Positions 8,864-17,632 of a stretch of 41,178 nucleotides of DNA are shown piece by piece (positions within the stretch are counted from its first letter, which is position 1; each line of letters begins with the position of its first letter). The stretch is from Chlorobiaceae bacterium (GTDB lineage Bacteria; Bacteroidota; Chlorobiia; Chlorobiales; Chlorobiaceae), in contig JAAXXK010000021.1 of assembly GCA_013334525.1 (NCBI GenBank), positions 1-41,178 on the forward strand, given 5' to 3'. The notes under the pieces were generated by a model, which saw nothing but the letters and a program-made list of their open reading frames with translations, ran no database searches and had not been told where the DNA came from. The translations under genes were made by a program, and so were the position numbers.

Positions 8864-10126
8864 CTAGAGAGAGAGCAGTCCGAGAATGGTCAGGAGGATG
8901 TCGGGATAGGGAACCATGTAGCTTTTCGGACAGATTTTCCTGACCTGCTGCATGAGTTCTTTATCCTTGGTTACGAATATGGTCCAGACGTCGTCGTAAA
9001 TCTCCATGGCCTTGGTCAGCATCGGGATATCCGACGAGGTATCGCCGCAGACCAGGACCGGCTTATTGGTATCCTCGATATCAAGCTTGTGGCAGATGAA
9101 TTCAAGGCCGTCGCCCTTGTCGAAATCCCTGAATTTGCCGGTGGCAGGATCGACGTCGATAGTGAGGATGATCTCGATGTCCAGGCCGGTGTCCTCAATC
9201 CTGAAATTCTTGCCCTCGGGGTCAATATCCTTCACGATTCCCTTGATCTTTTCGAGGAAGGCCGCCGATTCGGCTTCGTTGACCGATCGGGTGATGTCCT
9301 GCCGGGCAATGGTGGTCTGGCCGAACTTGATCTGCAGGGCAGAGCCGATGAAGTTGAACTTCTCGAACGACGGGTCACGCAGGATCAGCTGCATCTTTTC
9401 GTTGAGCAGCTGGATCAGCTCCTGTTTGCTCTGCTCGATGGGAAAGGAGTTGAAGTTGCCGTCGATATCGATGAATTCACGCCCTTTCGATCCGGCATAG
9501 ACGAAGATCTTTTCAGGGTTGATCGAAACGTTCAGGATTCCGAAATCCTTGAGGGGTGCCGAGGTAATGATCAACGGATAGGCGCAGCAGTTCTTGGCGA
9601 AGCGCGACAGGAAAACCGAGTTGTAGATCGGTTGGATCGATGAGCGGTATCGGCCGCAATAGTTGTTTGTGGTTCCGTCGCGGTCGGTGATAAAGGCGCC
9701 GAACGATTTTCCCCTGAGCATCTCCATTCCCTCGTTGACATAGTCGGTGAAGCCGGGGATGAACTTTGCCAGATACTCGATGAACCGGTCCTCGCCATAC
9801 TCAAGGTAATAGATGTCTTTCTGCAGTTCGCGGATTTCGTAGGTCAGGTCGACCTCGATCTGTTTCATGCCGTCGAGACGCAGGAGTCGCTGGCCGGTAT
9901 AGTCGTCGATATAGATAGTCTCAAGAGAGTAAAGGGCGTTCTTCAGGGATTCGAGGCATCCTTTTCCGACGACCCTCTGCTTCATGATGTTCTTGACAAT
10001 AGGCTCCCTTAGATCCCTTGTTTCAGCCTTTAGACGATAGAGCTCCTTGAGCGTTCTGATATCCTGCAGGGTGATGGGAAAGTTGCAGGTACGGAGACTT
10101 CTTTCATTGACGATGGTTGTATGCAT
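8864..10126 (-). CDS. HAD hydrolase resembling trehalose-phosphatase
   Basis: A 420-residue protein. The first 140 residues are a helical region with no family I recognise. A HAD hydrolase core follows: nucleophile motif [11 protein letters not shown] (D148, D150), [11 protein letters not shown] as motif II, and [13 protein letters not shown] near residue 370 as the metal-binding motif IV. The layout with a large cap after motif I resembles trehalose-6-phosphate phosphatase (OtsB) and Cof-type enzymes. It lies directly upstream of the GH65 fusion on the same strand, supporting a role in disaccharide phosphate metabolism. No trehalose-phosphate synthase is in the window. The exact substrate is unknown. 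Confidence 0.8.
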   Translation of the reverse strand: MHTTIVNERSLRTCNFPITLQDIRTLKELYRLKAETRDLREPIVKNIMKQRVVGKGCLESLKNALYSLETIYIDDYTGQRLLRLDGMKQIEVDLTYEIRELQKDIYYLEYGEDRFIEYLAKFIPGFTDYVNEGMEMLRGKSFGAFITDRDGTTNNYCGRYRSSIQPIYNSVFLSRFAKNCCAYPLIITSAPLKDFGILNVSINPEKIFVYAGSKGREFIDIDGNFNSFPIEQSKQELIQLLNEKMQLILRDPSFEKFNFIGSALQIKFGQTTIARQDITRSVNEAESAAFLEKIKGIVKDIDPEGKNFRIEDTGLDIEIILTIDVDPATGKFRDFDKGDGLEFICHKLDIEDTNKPVLVCGDTSSDIPMLTKAMEIYDDVWTIFVTKDKELMQQVRKICPKSYMVPYPDILLTILGLLSL

Positions 10127-10259
10127 GCGAAGCCAACAGAAGGAAAATGGTAGATTAGATTGAGCGTAAATTTACAAAATAAAGTGCTGAGGCGTTCAGT
10201 CAAATGACATTTTATCAATCTAATAAGGAGAATTAATCTTCTAAGGCTTAAAAGGTATC

Positions 10260-10916
10260 TCAAGAGCTGTTTTTTCCTGAGTCGCAAATAGTGTTTTCAA
10301 GGCTCCTGACGATCAATTGGTGAATCTCGGCAGGCGTTTTCATCGCGTCGATCATGACGATACGGTCGGGCTGCCCTGAGCCGATAAGGTGGTAGCCTTC
10401 GCGGACCCGTCGGTAGAATTCCAGCCCGGAACTTTCCATGCGGTCCAGCTCTTCGGAATCGAATGCCAATGGCAGCGATTTCTCGGAGAACTTTCTCATC
10501 AGGGAGTCTTCCGGGGTGATGTCGAGATAGAAGGTGATGTCGGGACAGAGGCCGAATGTCGCTATCCGGTTTACTTCGGCGAGCAGTTCAAGGTTCAGCC
10601 CGCGTCCGTAACCCTGGTATGCCGTCGTCGAATCGAAAAACCGGTCGAGAATGACATCGCTTCCCTTGTCGAGTGCCGGCCGTATGACCTTCTGCACCAG
10701 CTCCGCCCGGCTGGCCGCAAAAAGCAGCAGCTCACCCACAGGCGTGATCTCATGTTTGCTTTCCAGCAGCAGCTCCCTGATCTGTTCGGCGACAGCCGTG
10801 CCGCCAGGCTCCCGGAGCGTGAGCACTTCGCGACCCGATTCCTGGAGACGTTTTTTCAGCATCGTGACCTGGGTCGATTTACCGGCCCCGTCGATTCCTT
10901 CGAAAGTTATGAGCAT
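10260..10916 (-). CDS. tmk: thymidylate kinase
   Basis: A 218-residue dTMP kinase that makes dTDP for DNA synthesis. It has the P-loop [11 protein letters not shown] (residues 5-15), the substrate motif [14 protein letters not shown] and the [17 protein letters not shown] segment. The frame is open further upstream to 11009, but homologues begin at [10 protein letters not shown], so the ATG at 10914-10916 is chosen. This start overlaps the last 10 bases of the upstream alpha/beta hydrolase gene, suggesting translational coupling. Confidence 0.95.
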   Translation of the reverse strand: MLITFEGIDGAGKSTQVTMLKKRLQESGREVLTLREPGGTAVAEQIRELLLESKHEITPVGELLLFAASRAELVQKVIRPALDKGSDVILDRFFDSTTAYQGYGRGLNLELLAEVNRIATFGLCPDITFYLDITPEDSLMRKFSEKSLPLAFDSEELDRMESSGLEFYRRVREGYHLIGSGQPDRIVMIDAMKTPAEIHQLIVRSLENTICDSGKNSS

Positions 10917-11773
10917 ATGCCGTCTGCCGATGGGGTTTCCTGAAAGATGAACTCGGTTATTGCTGCGCTGAACTGCGCCGGATATTCGAGCATTGGAGAG
11001 TGTCCGCACTCACTGAAGATAAGAAGCTTTGCACAGGGAAGCTCCTGTTTGACGATATGGGCGAATTTCGGTGACATGTAACGGTCGCGGTCTCCCCAGA
11101 TCACGAGCACGGGCATTTTCAGCTCATGCAGCCGCGAGCGGAGCCCGGTGCGTTTCAGGTCGAGGTTCATGAGGTTTCTGTTCAGTCCCATGACCGTATC
11201 GAATGCATCGTGGTCTATGGCCACATCAAGGATTTTTCGACGGGTCTCCTGATCGATGGCCGAAGTGTTGTGAAATGCCGAAGCAAACATTTTTTTTGCG
11301 ATATCCTCTCTGGTGACGACCGACTTGAGGATGCGGCGAACGCCGGGCAGGCTCAGCACCCGGGCAAACGATGGCAGGGTAATGAACCCGTCCGTGTTGC
11401 TGAGCACCAGCTTGTCGAATGTCCCCGGCCAGGTCAGGGCCGTGGCCAGCAGATATTTTCCCCCCATCGAATGGCCTGTGCCGTAGACAGGTCCATTACC
11501 GGATGCGTCTGTTTTTTCGAGGAACTCATGGATGAGGTCGGCGTAGAGCTGCAGGGAGTAGGCTTTTCCCCTGGGCTTGTCGGACTGGCCGAAGCCAAGC
11601 AGATCGAGAGCCAGCACCCTGAAGGAGCGGGCAAGCAGGGGAGTGCTCAGCCTGTAGAAATCAAGCGATGAAGAGATCCCGTGCAAAAGCAGCATGACGG
11701 GGCCATGACCCCCGGTGTCGATATATCGGTGTCGGTGGCCGCCGATGGTAATATACCTGCTCTGAACTGTCAT
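10907..11773 (-). CDS. alpha/beta hydrolase
   Basis: A 288-residue alpha/beta hydrolase fold protein. It has the oxyanion segment LLLHGISSS, the nucleophile elbow GTGHSMGG (S102), the aspartate segment VIWGDRDRY and the histidine segment [11 protein letters not shown], a complete Ser-Asp-His triad. The frame can be read upstream to a TTG at 11842, but the ATG at 11771-11773 (MTVQSRY) gives a normal family start; neither has a strong ribosome site. It overlaps tmk by 10 bases. Substrate unknown; ester hydrolases, haloperoxidase-like enzymes and BchO-like proteins share this pattern. Confidence 0.85.
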   Translation of the reverse strand: MTVQSRYITIGGHRHRYIDTGGHGPVMLLLHGISSSLDFYRLSTPLLARSFRVLALDLLGFGQSDKPRGKAYSLQLYADLIHEFLEKTDASGNGPVYGTGHSMGGKYLLATALTWPGTFDKLVLSNTDGFITLPSFARVLSLPGVRRILKSVVTREDIAKKMFASAFHNTSAIDQETRRKILDVAIDHDAFDTVMGLNRNLMNLDLKRTGLRSRLHELKMPVLVIWGDRDRYMSPKFAHIVKQELPCAKLLIFSECGHSPMLEYPAQFSAAITEFIFQETPSADGICS

Positions 11774-12018
11774 GATGGGAAGGCTTGGTGCCGTGATTGG
11801 TAACCTGCGCAGCCTTTGCAAAATCAGGTGAAAAATACGCAATGATCGGTGAAAACGAATGAACCAGTTTCCAATCGGTAATAATTCTGAAAAAACCGGG
11901 ACAAAGGGTATTCCGATACCAAAAAAAAATGTATGTTCTCGCGAATTATACAGTCGAAAAACAGATTATATCATTGTAAAGGTTATATGCGTCTCACTCC
12001 GGTCAACAGGAACCATCC

Positions 12019-12450
12019 ATGAACAGAACGGGAGCTTCAGCTTTGGCTGTCGTAATTTGCTGCGGGCTCAACGGTTGCGTACGTCAGCCAGATGAGCGCG
12101 CTGCGGCTCGTCAGGATCGTGCAGGCGGGAGTGCTGTCGGTTCTGCCGGAAATGCCCTCGGTAGCGCCATCCGCGATATGCCGCCATGGCTTGACATATA
12201 CCGGAAAAAAAACCTGGTAGGCGTTTCAACCGTGGATCACGTCGTGATTGTGACTTTCGAGACGCTCGGCACCCGCGACGAGGTGTATCGTTACTACTCC
12301 GGTAAATTCGGCGAGGAGGACAGTTTCTCCTCTTTCAGGCAAAATCGTGACATCATCAGTTTTATCAGGGAGGGGATCGGCGTGAAGATCACCCTGGTTG
12401 ACCAGTCCAAAAAACTCTGGACCCTTGAATACCACCGGCAGACGATCTGA
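12019..12450 (+). CDS. hypothetical lipoprotein
   Basis: A 143-residue protein with an N-terminal signal and a lipobox (GLNGC, cysteine at about residue 20), so it is probably an outer- or inner-membrane-anchored lipoprotein. A glycine- and alanine-rich linker follows. The C-terminal 90 residues form a small domain containing VVIVTFETLGTRDEVYRYY and KLWTLEYHR, alternating strands that I do not match to a named family. It is transcribed divergently from the alpha/beta hydrolase and stands alone. No function can be assigned. Confidence 0.7.
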   Translation: MNRTGASALAVVICCGLNGCVRQPDERAAARQDRAGGSAVGSAGNALGSAIRDMPPWLDIYRKKNLVGVSTVDHVVIVTFETLGTRDEVYRYYSGKFGEEDSFSSFRQNRDIISFIREGIGVKITLVDQSKKLWTLEYHRQTI

Positions 12451-13015
12451 GTCTTTTTCGTATTGCGCTTTTCTTGTTCCCCCCCGAATTTCAATTGCAT
12501 ACACGGTCCCGACCTGTCGGGATCATAAGCCGCAATAAAGCAGTCTCAAAGGCCAGAATGAGCCGCTATTTTTAGAGCACCAGAAGCGATACCCTCCAGA
12601 TCGACTCATAATCTGCCATTAAAAAGCACAACACGTTAGGGTCCCTCTATTGTCTTTTGTAGGGGCGGTTCGCGAACCGCCATTGCCTGCTGACGAAGCA
12701 CAGAACTTGCCTGGCGCTCCCGGGGCTTGTCGGCAGCTCTGTTGAGACAGCAGTCACACCTTTCCCTTCGTCTATTTTTATTCCTCCTCGTGCATCCCCG
12801 ATACACAGGGATTCACGTCAACACACACAGAGCCTCTTAATCCTCCCTGATTATTTTCTTCAGGTGTTTCCGGGTTTTCTGTCGGCCGGCGCGAAAATAA
12901 TGCCACTGCCTGCCGCTGGAATCTTTCCTCTTCCAGCGTCCTATCCAATGAAACGGATGCGGTTGATGGCATTCGGAAACAGCAGTTGAAGTAATGATTA
13001 ACAAACGGAAAAACG
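12451..13015 (+). other. 565-bp intergenic region with a palindrome
   Basis: No convincing gene in either strand. The region holds a perfect 18-base palindrome (12664-12681) belonging to the small dispersed hairpins described separately. The remainder is low in recognisable signals; it must contain the promoter of the Spy-like gene at 13016, but I cannot place it with confidence. Confidence 0.5.
12664..12681. repeat. GGCGGTTCG palindrome, REP-like
   Basis: Perfect 18-base palindrome (GGCGGTTCGCGAACCGCC). A shorter relative with the same arms and a similar right flank occurs at 29479-29495. Confidence 0.6.
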
Positions 13016-13507
13016 ATGAACAAGATTCTTTTGACAGCTCTCTTGGCAGGCTTTATCGGAACCGCAGGCACGACTTATGCCGCGGATAACGTGCAGCCGT
13101 CGCCTTGCGTGCAGCCGGGCGCTGCAGGACCGGGTGATTGCCGTGGTTATGGCACGGGTCCGGGCGCCAGGCATGCAAGGCCTTTCATGAAGAAGGCCCT
13201 TGGCCTGAGTGAAAGCCAGGAGGTGAAGATGACCGAAATGAGGAAGAGCTTTTTTCAGGAGAGCAGCCAGGTAAGGCAGGAACTTAAGACACTGAGGCAC
13301 GATCTTGCCGATGAGTCGGTCCGGAACAAACCGGATGAACGCAAGATCGCCGATCTGAGCGATCGCATCGGTCGACAGCATACCAAACTTGCCAGGCTCC
13401 AGAGCAGCCACCTTCGCGGGCTCTCAACGGTGCTCGATCACAAGCAGATGGAAACTCTGCTTCAGATGAGGGATAATATGGGCCACAGGGGCTGGAAGCG
13501 CGGATAA
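13016..13507 (+). CDS. Spy/CpxP-like periplasmic protein
   Basis: A 163-residue periplasmic protein with a signal peptide cleaved near TTYAADN. The mature part is mostly helical, begins with a proline- and glycine-rich stretch, and contains a LGLSESQEVKMTEMRKSFFQ segment and a second helical hairpin, the pattern of the LTxxQ/Spy/CpxP and heavy-metal-sensor family. These proteins bind unfolded proteins or metal ions in the periplasm. No sensor kinase or metal efflux gene is adjacent, so the stimulus is unknown. The gene ends at a strong bidirectional terminator. Confidence 0.75.
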   Translation: MNKILLTALLAGFIGTAGTTYAADNVQPSPCVQPGAAGPGDCRGYGTGPGARHARPFMKKALGLSESQEVKMTEMRKSFFQESSQVRQELKTLRHDLADESVRNKPDERKIADLSDRIGRQHTKLARLQSSHLRGLSTVLDHKQMETLLQMRDNMGHRGWKRG

Positions 13508-13527
13508 ACAGTGTACGGTTGTATCGA

Positions 13528-13569
13528 AAAACAGCATGGCCGGGAGGAAAATCCCGGCCATGCTGTTTT
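13528..13569. terminator. bidirectional terminator
   Basis: Perfect 18-bp stem (13528-13545 with 13552-13569) and six-base loop. The arms end in AAAA/TTTT, so it can terminate both the plus-strand Spy-like gene and the minus-strand SDR gene, which converge here. Confidence 0.93.
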
Positions 13570-13577
13570 CAGGAGGT

Positions 13578-14288
13578 TCAGTTCTGCTGGCCGGTCGGAC
13601 GGATGAGGATTTCGTTGACATCCACATGCGGCGGCTGGCTGACGGCGAAGATCACTGCGCGGGCAATGTCGTCCGGCTCCAGTTCGGCTGCCGAAGGTTT
13701 CTGCAGATGATCCCAGAAGGGAGTGTCGACGATGCCCGGTTCGACGAGTGTGACACGGATGCCTGTGCCTGACATCTCGTTGCGAATGGCCTGGGCCATG
13801 CCGGTAACGGCCCATTTGGTCGCCGAATAGAGGTTGCGTATCGAGGTTATTCGACCTACGACCGAACCGGTTACGAGGAAGTGCCCTCGACTCTTTACCA
13901 GTTCCGGCAGCACAAGCCTGGCCGTGACCGCCGCACCAAAGACATTGGTGAGCACCATGTCCCGCCACTCTTCCGGCTTGTCTTCCCCGCCGTAGAAGGT
14001 CGAGCCTTTTGAAAATCCCGCATTGGCGAAGGCGGCGTCGATCCTGCCGAACCGTTCAATGGTTTTGCGTATCATCTCCTGCTGCTGTGCCCAGTCAGAG
14101 ACATCGCATTCGACAGCAAAGGCCTGTTCATGGCCAAGCTCGGCTTCAAGCGCTTCGAGTTTTCTTTTCGATCGCGCCGCCAGGACGACTTTCCAGCCAG
14201 CCTCGACGGCTCGTCTTGCGGTTGCTTCCCCGATGCCGGTTGAGGCTCCGGTAATGAGAAAAACCCTGTTGCTGTCGATGGTGCCCAT
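13578..14288 (-). CDS. short-chain dehydrogenase/reductase
   Basis: A 236-residue classical SDR. The nucleotide-binding motif TGASTGIG (residues 13-20), the NAG motif (89-91), catalytic S142, Y154 and K158 (YSATK) are all present. The arginine in AARSKRK after strand 2 suggests NADP(H) preference. Such enzymes reduce or oxidise hydroxyl or keto groups; the substrate cannot be predicted. It is a single gene facing the Spy-like gene across a shared terminator. Confidence 0.88.
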   Translation of the reverse strand: MGTIDSNRVFLITGASTGIGEATARRAVEAGWKVVLAARSKRKLEALEAELGHEQAFAVECDVSDWAQQQEMIRKTIERFGRIDAAFANAGFSKGSTFYGGEDKPEEWRDMVLTNVFGAAVTARLVLPELVKSRGHFLVTGSVVGRITSIRNLYSATKWAVTGMAQAIRNEMSGTGIRVTLVEPGIVDTPFWDHLQKPSAAELEPDDIARAVIFAVSQPPHVDVNEILIRPTGQQN

Positions 14289-14585
14289 GATGTTCGAGTT
14301 TCTTTGGATTGCTGTTTATAGCCTCTGGTTCACCGGAACCCGGATGGTGTGAATATAATCCATAAAATGTTTCGCCCAGCTACCTCTCTATGCCTCTGAA
14401 GCCACCGGCCCAGCTTCCTGCTAATTTTTCAGGCCGCAATGAACAATCGCGCAATCAAGAGCTTCTCCGAACCACCTGGCCGAAAAATTGGCCGGGCTAA
14501 AGGATGAGTCTGTTTATGGATTTTTGGCTGTTTTTTTAGATTATGACAACGAATCATTTGTAAACCCATTAAAACATTGTGTTCC

Positions 14586-14789
14586 ATGGCCATGATGGAT
14601 TTATCGAGCTGGATATTCATACTTGTCATGAGTGTCATATGCGGGCTCGCATGTTTGATTATCTCAATGAAAAAGGGATATGTCGGAAGCCAGGCTGTCG
14701 GTTGGTTGGCTATGGGTTTCTTTTTCAGCGTCTTTGCGTTGATAGCCATTATCCTGGCTCCCCACAAGGATGAGCAGGAGTTCGAATAG
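14586..14789 (+). CDS. small two-helix membrane protein
   Basis: A 67-residue protein with two hydrophobic helices (about residues 8-28 and 38-59) separated by a basic loop (SMKKGYVGSQ) and an acidic C-terminal tail (KDEQEFE), so both ends are probably exposed on the same side. I chose the ATG at 14586; the frame also offers TTG at 14577. No clear ribosome site. It stands alone and is followed by a strong terminator hairpin. No known family recognised. The composition looks real, but coding is less certain than for larger genes. Confidence 0.55.
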   Translation: MAMMDLSSWIFILVMSVICGLACLIISMKKGYVGSQAVGWLAMGFFFSVFALIAIILAPHKDEQEFE

Positions 14790-14867
14790 TCGTCGACTGC
14801 ACGGCAGGCTTAAGGATAGATGTCGGATTGATGCAGGCGACGCCTGGTTTCATTCTGGTTGAAATGC

Positions 14868-14914
14868 ACAAAAACAAACAGGGAGCCGATACGAGGCTCC
14901 CTGTTTGTTTTTGT
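14868..14914. terminator. bidirectional terminator, 20-bp stem
   Basis: Perfect 20-bp inverted repeat (14868-14887 with 14895-14914), seven-base loop, with A-rich and T-rich ends. It lies between the small membrane protein gene (plus) and the secreted repeat protein gene (minus), which converge. Confidence 0.92.
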
Positions 14915-14943
14915 CCGGACTGGCGGTGTTTTACCGCTCCTGG

Positions 14944-15963
14944 TCAGCGTATCGGTGGTTGGCCGTCAGGTGCGTTCCTCTCCTTGTCGCCCTTGTTTTT
15001 ATCATCACCTCTTCTTCTCTGGTCAGGCTGACCCTTGCCTGGAGTCGCTTGCGGCTGGGGCCTTACCTCAGGAACCCTGTTGGGAGCCGGCTGAGGCTGA
15101 GGCTGTACCTGAGGCTGGTGCCTGACATCCGGAGCCCTGTTCGGCGTCGGTGCAGGTGCACCCTGGTTCCATTTGTCCGGAACCGGTGCAGGCTGTGGTC
15201 GAGGCTGCGGTTGTGGCTGAGGCTGAGGCCTCACATCGGGCTGCCTGTTCTGGTCGGGTCGGGGGCCGCCGTCAGGCCTTCTGTTCTGGTCAAACTGTGG
15301 CCTCACATCGGGTTGCCTGTTCTGGTCGGGCCGGGGGCCGCCGTCGGGCCTTCTGTTCTGGTCAAACTGGGGCCTGCCGTCGGGCTGCCTGTTCTGGTCG
15401 GGTCGGGGGCCGCCGTCGGGTCTTCTGTTCTGGTCAAACTGCGGCCTGCCGTCGGGCAGCCTGTTCTGGTCGGGCCGGGGGCCGCCGTCAGGCCTTCTGT
15501 CCCGGTCAAAATCGGGTCTGCCGTCAGGTTGCCTGTCGCGGTCGTTTCCGCGATTCCGGTCATCCCGGTGGTTGAACTTCGAATCCCAGTAGCTGCGGTC
15601 ATGCCTGCGGTATTCGTAATCGCGGCGCTCCCTGATCTGATCCCAGCCACGTCTTCTTATGGGGGCTGGGAGATAGCGGTACCTGACATATTCCCATGGG
15701 CCGCGATAGTTTCTGCTGCTATACCATTCGCCATCACGGTAAATGAAGAACAGGTCACCGTACTGGATGATGTCGTATTCCCAGCCATAGGAAACGGCAA
15801 AGCCGTAGTCGTCCAGATAGATGAAGTCAGGACGATTGTCCACGACGACAAGAGGCCCTCCCCCAAGATTGAGATGAAGATTGAGTTCCGCACGGGCGTC
15901 ACTCTGTGGAGTGCAGAGCAGCATACCGGCAAAACCGGTCGCCAGTAAAATGGTCTTTCTCAT
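14944..15963 (-). CDS. secreted protein with four 24-residue repeats
   Basis: A 339-residue secreted protein. The ATG at 15961-15963 gives a good signal peptide (MRKTILLATGFAGMLLCT); the frame extends 13 codons upstream without support. Residues about 30-105 are an aromatic-rich beta domain (FIYRDGEWYSSRNYRGPWEY). A charged linker follows, then four tandem 24-residue repeats at 149-244, unit RPQFDQNRRPDGGPRPDQNR plus QPDG, then a proline- and glutamine-rich tail ending with basic residues. The extreme Pro/Arg/Asp/Gln composition points to a disordered, extended surface or wall-spanning segment. No named function. The repeats are near-identical at DNA level, so copy number may vary between strains. 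Confidence 0.8.
   Translation of the reverse strand: MRKTILLATGFAGMLLCTPQSDARAELNLHLNLGGGPLVVVDNRPDFIYLDDYGFAVSYGWEYDIIQYGDLFFIYRDGEWYSSRNYRGPWEYVRYRYLPAPIRRRGWDQIRERRDYEYRRHDRSYWDSKFNHRDDRNRGNDRDRQPDGRPDFDRDRRPDGGPRPDQNRLPDGRPQFDQNRRPDGGPRPDQNRQPDGRPQFDQNRRPDGGPRPDQNRQPDVRPQFDQNRRPDGGPRPDQNRQPDVRPQPQPQPQPRPQPAPVPDKWNQGAPAPTPNRAPDVRHQPQVQPQPQPAPNRVPEVRPQPQATPGKGQPDQRRRGDDKNKGDKERNAPDGQPPIR
15232..15519 (-). repeat. 72-bp coding tandem repeats, 4 copies
   Basis: Four in-frame 72-base units encode the 24-residue repeats of the secreted protein; the first (N-terminal) copy is the most diverged, the other three differ at one or two residues. Each unit is itself two related half-units of about 12 residues. 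Confidence 0.88.
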
Positions 15964-16329
15964 AGGTAATTCCCTGGTTGACAGATGTAATAAATGGAAC
16001 ATTCAGCGTAACGAATTGATATGAAATATAGTGCCCGGGCGATTATGCTGCCAGCTCTGTTGTTTACGCCGACTGCTTATTTTACTCATATGACGACGAA
16101 CAGACGCTATTTCTTGCTCTTTTTTTGTTCAGCCTGTTTTTCTGTTCCATATCCGTTTCGGCCAGGGTTTGACGGCTCCGGGCCATCTGCCTGAACGTTC
16201 AGGAACCAGGCGCGTTTTATTACTGTTGCTTATTGACTATGTTTAAACTATAACCGGTAATGTGCTGCCGTTTGTGTTCAGGCGTTTGACAGTACATCCA
16301 ACTTTATCAAGATTCACGACTTTTCCCCA
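15964..16329 (+). other. divergent intergenic region, no gene seen
   Basis: 366 bases between the divergent secreted-repeat-protein and PsiE-like genes. I see no open frame with coding character, tRNA or strong hairpin; promoters for both genes should lie here but I cannot place them reliably. Confidence 0.5.
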
Positions 16330-16785
16330 ATGAAAGAGTTGTTCGAAGATCGACTGGTAAGGGCGCTGAGGGCGTTCAACCATTTTCTGCATGTACTTCT
16401 CGCTATCGCCCTTGTCATGGCGAGCATGATGGTTCTGTGGGAGTTCGTCATGGCTGTCGTTCATGCCGTCCAGTTGAACCAGCTGGCGCACGGATTCCTC
16501 CAGGCGCTTGGTACCCTGTTTATTGTCTGGACGCTGTCGAGCCTTATTTCAGCCGAAATCAACTACGTCCAGAACGGCGTGTTCCATCTGGTGGTGTTCA
16601 TCGAGGTGGCCATGATCACCCTCTTGCGGCAGCTGATCGTCGAGCCGGTCAAGGTGGCCACGGCGCTCCAGACTCCCGAGCAGATTTTCAATGCCTGGCA
16701 CTACGGCCTGCTTCTTGCATCGTTGCTCATTATCGGCATCCTGCACAAGCTGGTCTCAAGTTCTGAAAAGCGCGAACTGGAGTAG
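16330..16785 (+). CDS. PsiE-like membrane protein
   Basis: A 151-residue membrane protein with four hydrophobic helices (about residues 17-42, 54-72, 79-98 and 125-142). The pattern, including AEINYVQNGVFHLVVFIEVAMITLLRQLIVEP and the late histidine, fits the phosphate-starvation-inducible PsiE family, whose molecular role is not known. The gene stands alone; no phosphate-regulon genes are nearby, so phosphate control is not implied by context. Confidence 0.78.
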   Translation: MKELFEDRLVRALRAFNHFLHVLLAIALVMASMMVLWEFVMAVVHAVQLNQLAHGFLQALGTLFIVWTLSSLISAEINYVQNGVFHLVVFIEVAMITLLRQLIVEPVKVATALQTPEQIFNAWHYGLLLASLLIIGILHKLVSSSEKRELE

Positions 16786-16810
16786 GGGGCCTTTCCGGAA
16801 ATCAGAAAGA

Positions 16811-16831
16811 GGGCGGACGCAAGGTCTGCCC
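16811..16831. repeat. GGGCGGAC hairpin, REP-like
   Basis: Arms GGGCGGAC and GTCTGCCC (one G-T wobble) around a five-base loop, followed by CTA. Nearly the same element is at 24091-24112. Confidence 0.6.
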
Positions 16832-16886
16832 CTATCAGTCCGTCGTGCAGACAAACCCTGGACAGGTCGGGCACCAGATGCCGGAC

Positions 16887-17444
16887 TCATACCAGGGCGC
16901 GCATTCTTTCGATGACGTTGCAATGCTTGTGCAGGGTGGCCTGGCACTCCGGGTGCTGGGCGAAGTCGATGTTTTTTGCGACAAATTCCAGCAGGCGCTG
17001 TTCGAAGTGTCCGGCGATGTCGAGCATGTGGTGCTGGTTGTTCAGCAGTTCGAACTTGATGACCTTTTCCGCATGGTGCCTTTTCATCTTTTCGAGGATG
17101 CGGGCCATCATCTCGTCGTCGATATGGCGTGAAACCTGGCTGAAATATTCGACAGGAAGGTCGTTGGCGTAGTTCACGGCCTGGTCTACCCCCATTTTTT
17201 TGCAGACACCGGCAGAGATCTGCGGGCGGATATTATCGACCATGAGCGGGATGACGATGAAGTGCGGAATGAACTTCACGATCGCACTGATGGCCTCGAA
17301 GAGCTCGTCGAGGCCGTCCGTTTTCAGCGTGACCACGGTTTGAATGTAGCCGACGAGCGCATCCTGCTGCTCCTGTCCAAGGTTTTGAAGGGCATCAGGC
17401 AGGGGAGTTCCGGTCCAGGAGAGCGATTCTTCAAGAGAGGCCAT
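16887..17444 (-). CDS. hypothetical helical protein
   Basis: A 185-residue soluble, mainly helical protein without signal peptide. It includes a mildly hydrophobic segment (AIVKFIPHFIVIPLMVDNIRP) and a C-terminal histidine-rich half (RHIDDEMM, KRHHAEK, NNQHHMLDIAGHFEQ, FAQHPECQATLHKHC) that could bind metal or a cofactor, although no defined motif is present. I do not recognise the family. It is a single minus-strand gene between PsiE-like and uup. The composition and intact long frame support a real gene. Confidence 0.7.
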   Translation of the reverse strand: MASLEESLSWTGTPLPDALQNLGQEQQDALVGYIQTVVTLKTDGLDELFEAISAIVKFIPHFIVIPLMVDNIRPQISAGVCKKMGVDQAVNYANDLPVEYFSQVSRHIDDEMMARILEKMKRHHAEKVIKFELLNNQHHMLDIAGHFEQRLLEFVAKNIDFAQHPECQATLHKHCNVIERMRALV

Positions 17445-17632
17445 ATCGGTGCGGGGTTGTCCGGCATCGGGTCACCGGGGGTGATGCCGGCACTGCCGGC
17501 CGGTTGTGTTTACCTTATTTTATCCAAAATAATGATGATATGGAAACGGAACGCACCCCGGAGAAGGGAATATGCGTGACTTGACTATATTGATAACTTT
17601 TCAAGGGCATAACAAGGTTTGGCAGGATATAT

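Noticed and set aside
14422-14490. Inverted repeat of AATTTTTCAGGCC with GGCCGAAAAATT
   Set aside because: Arms are short, imperfect and about 45 bases apart; no clear function, not enough to call a terminator or element.
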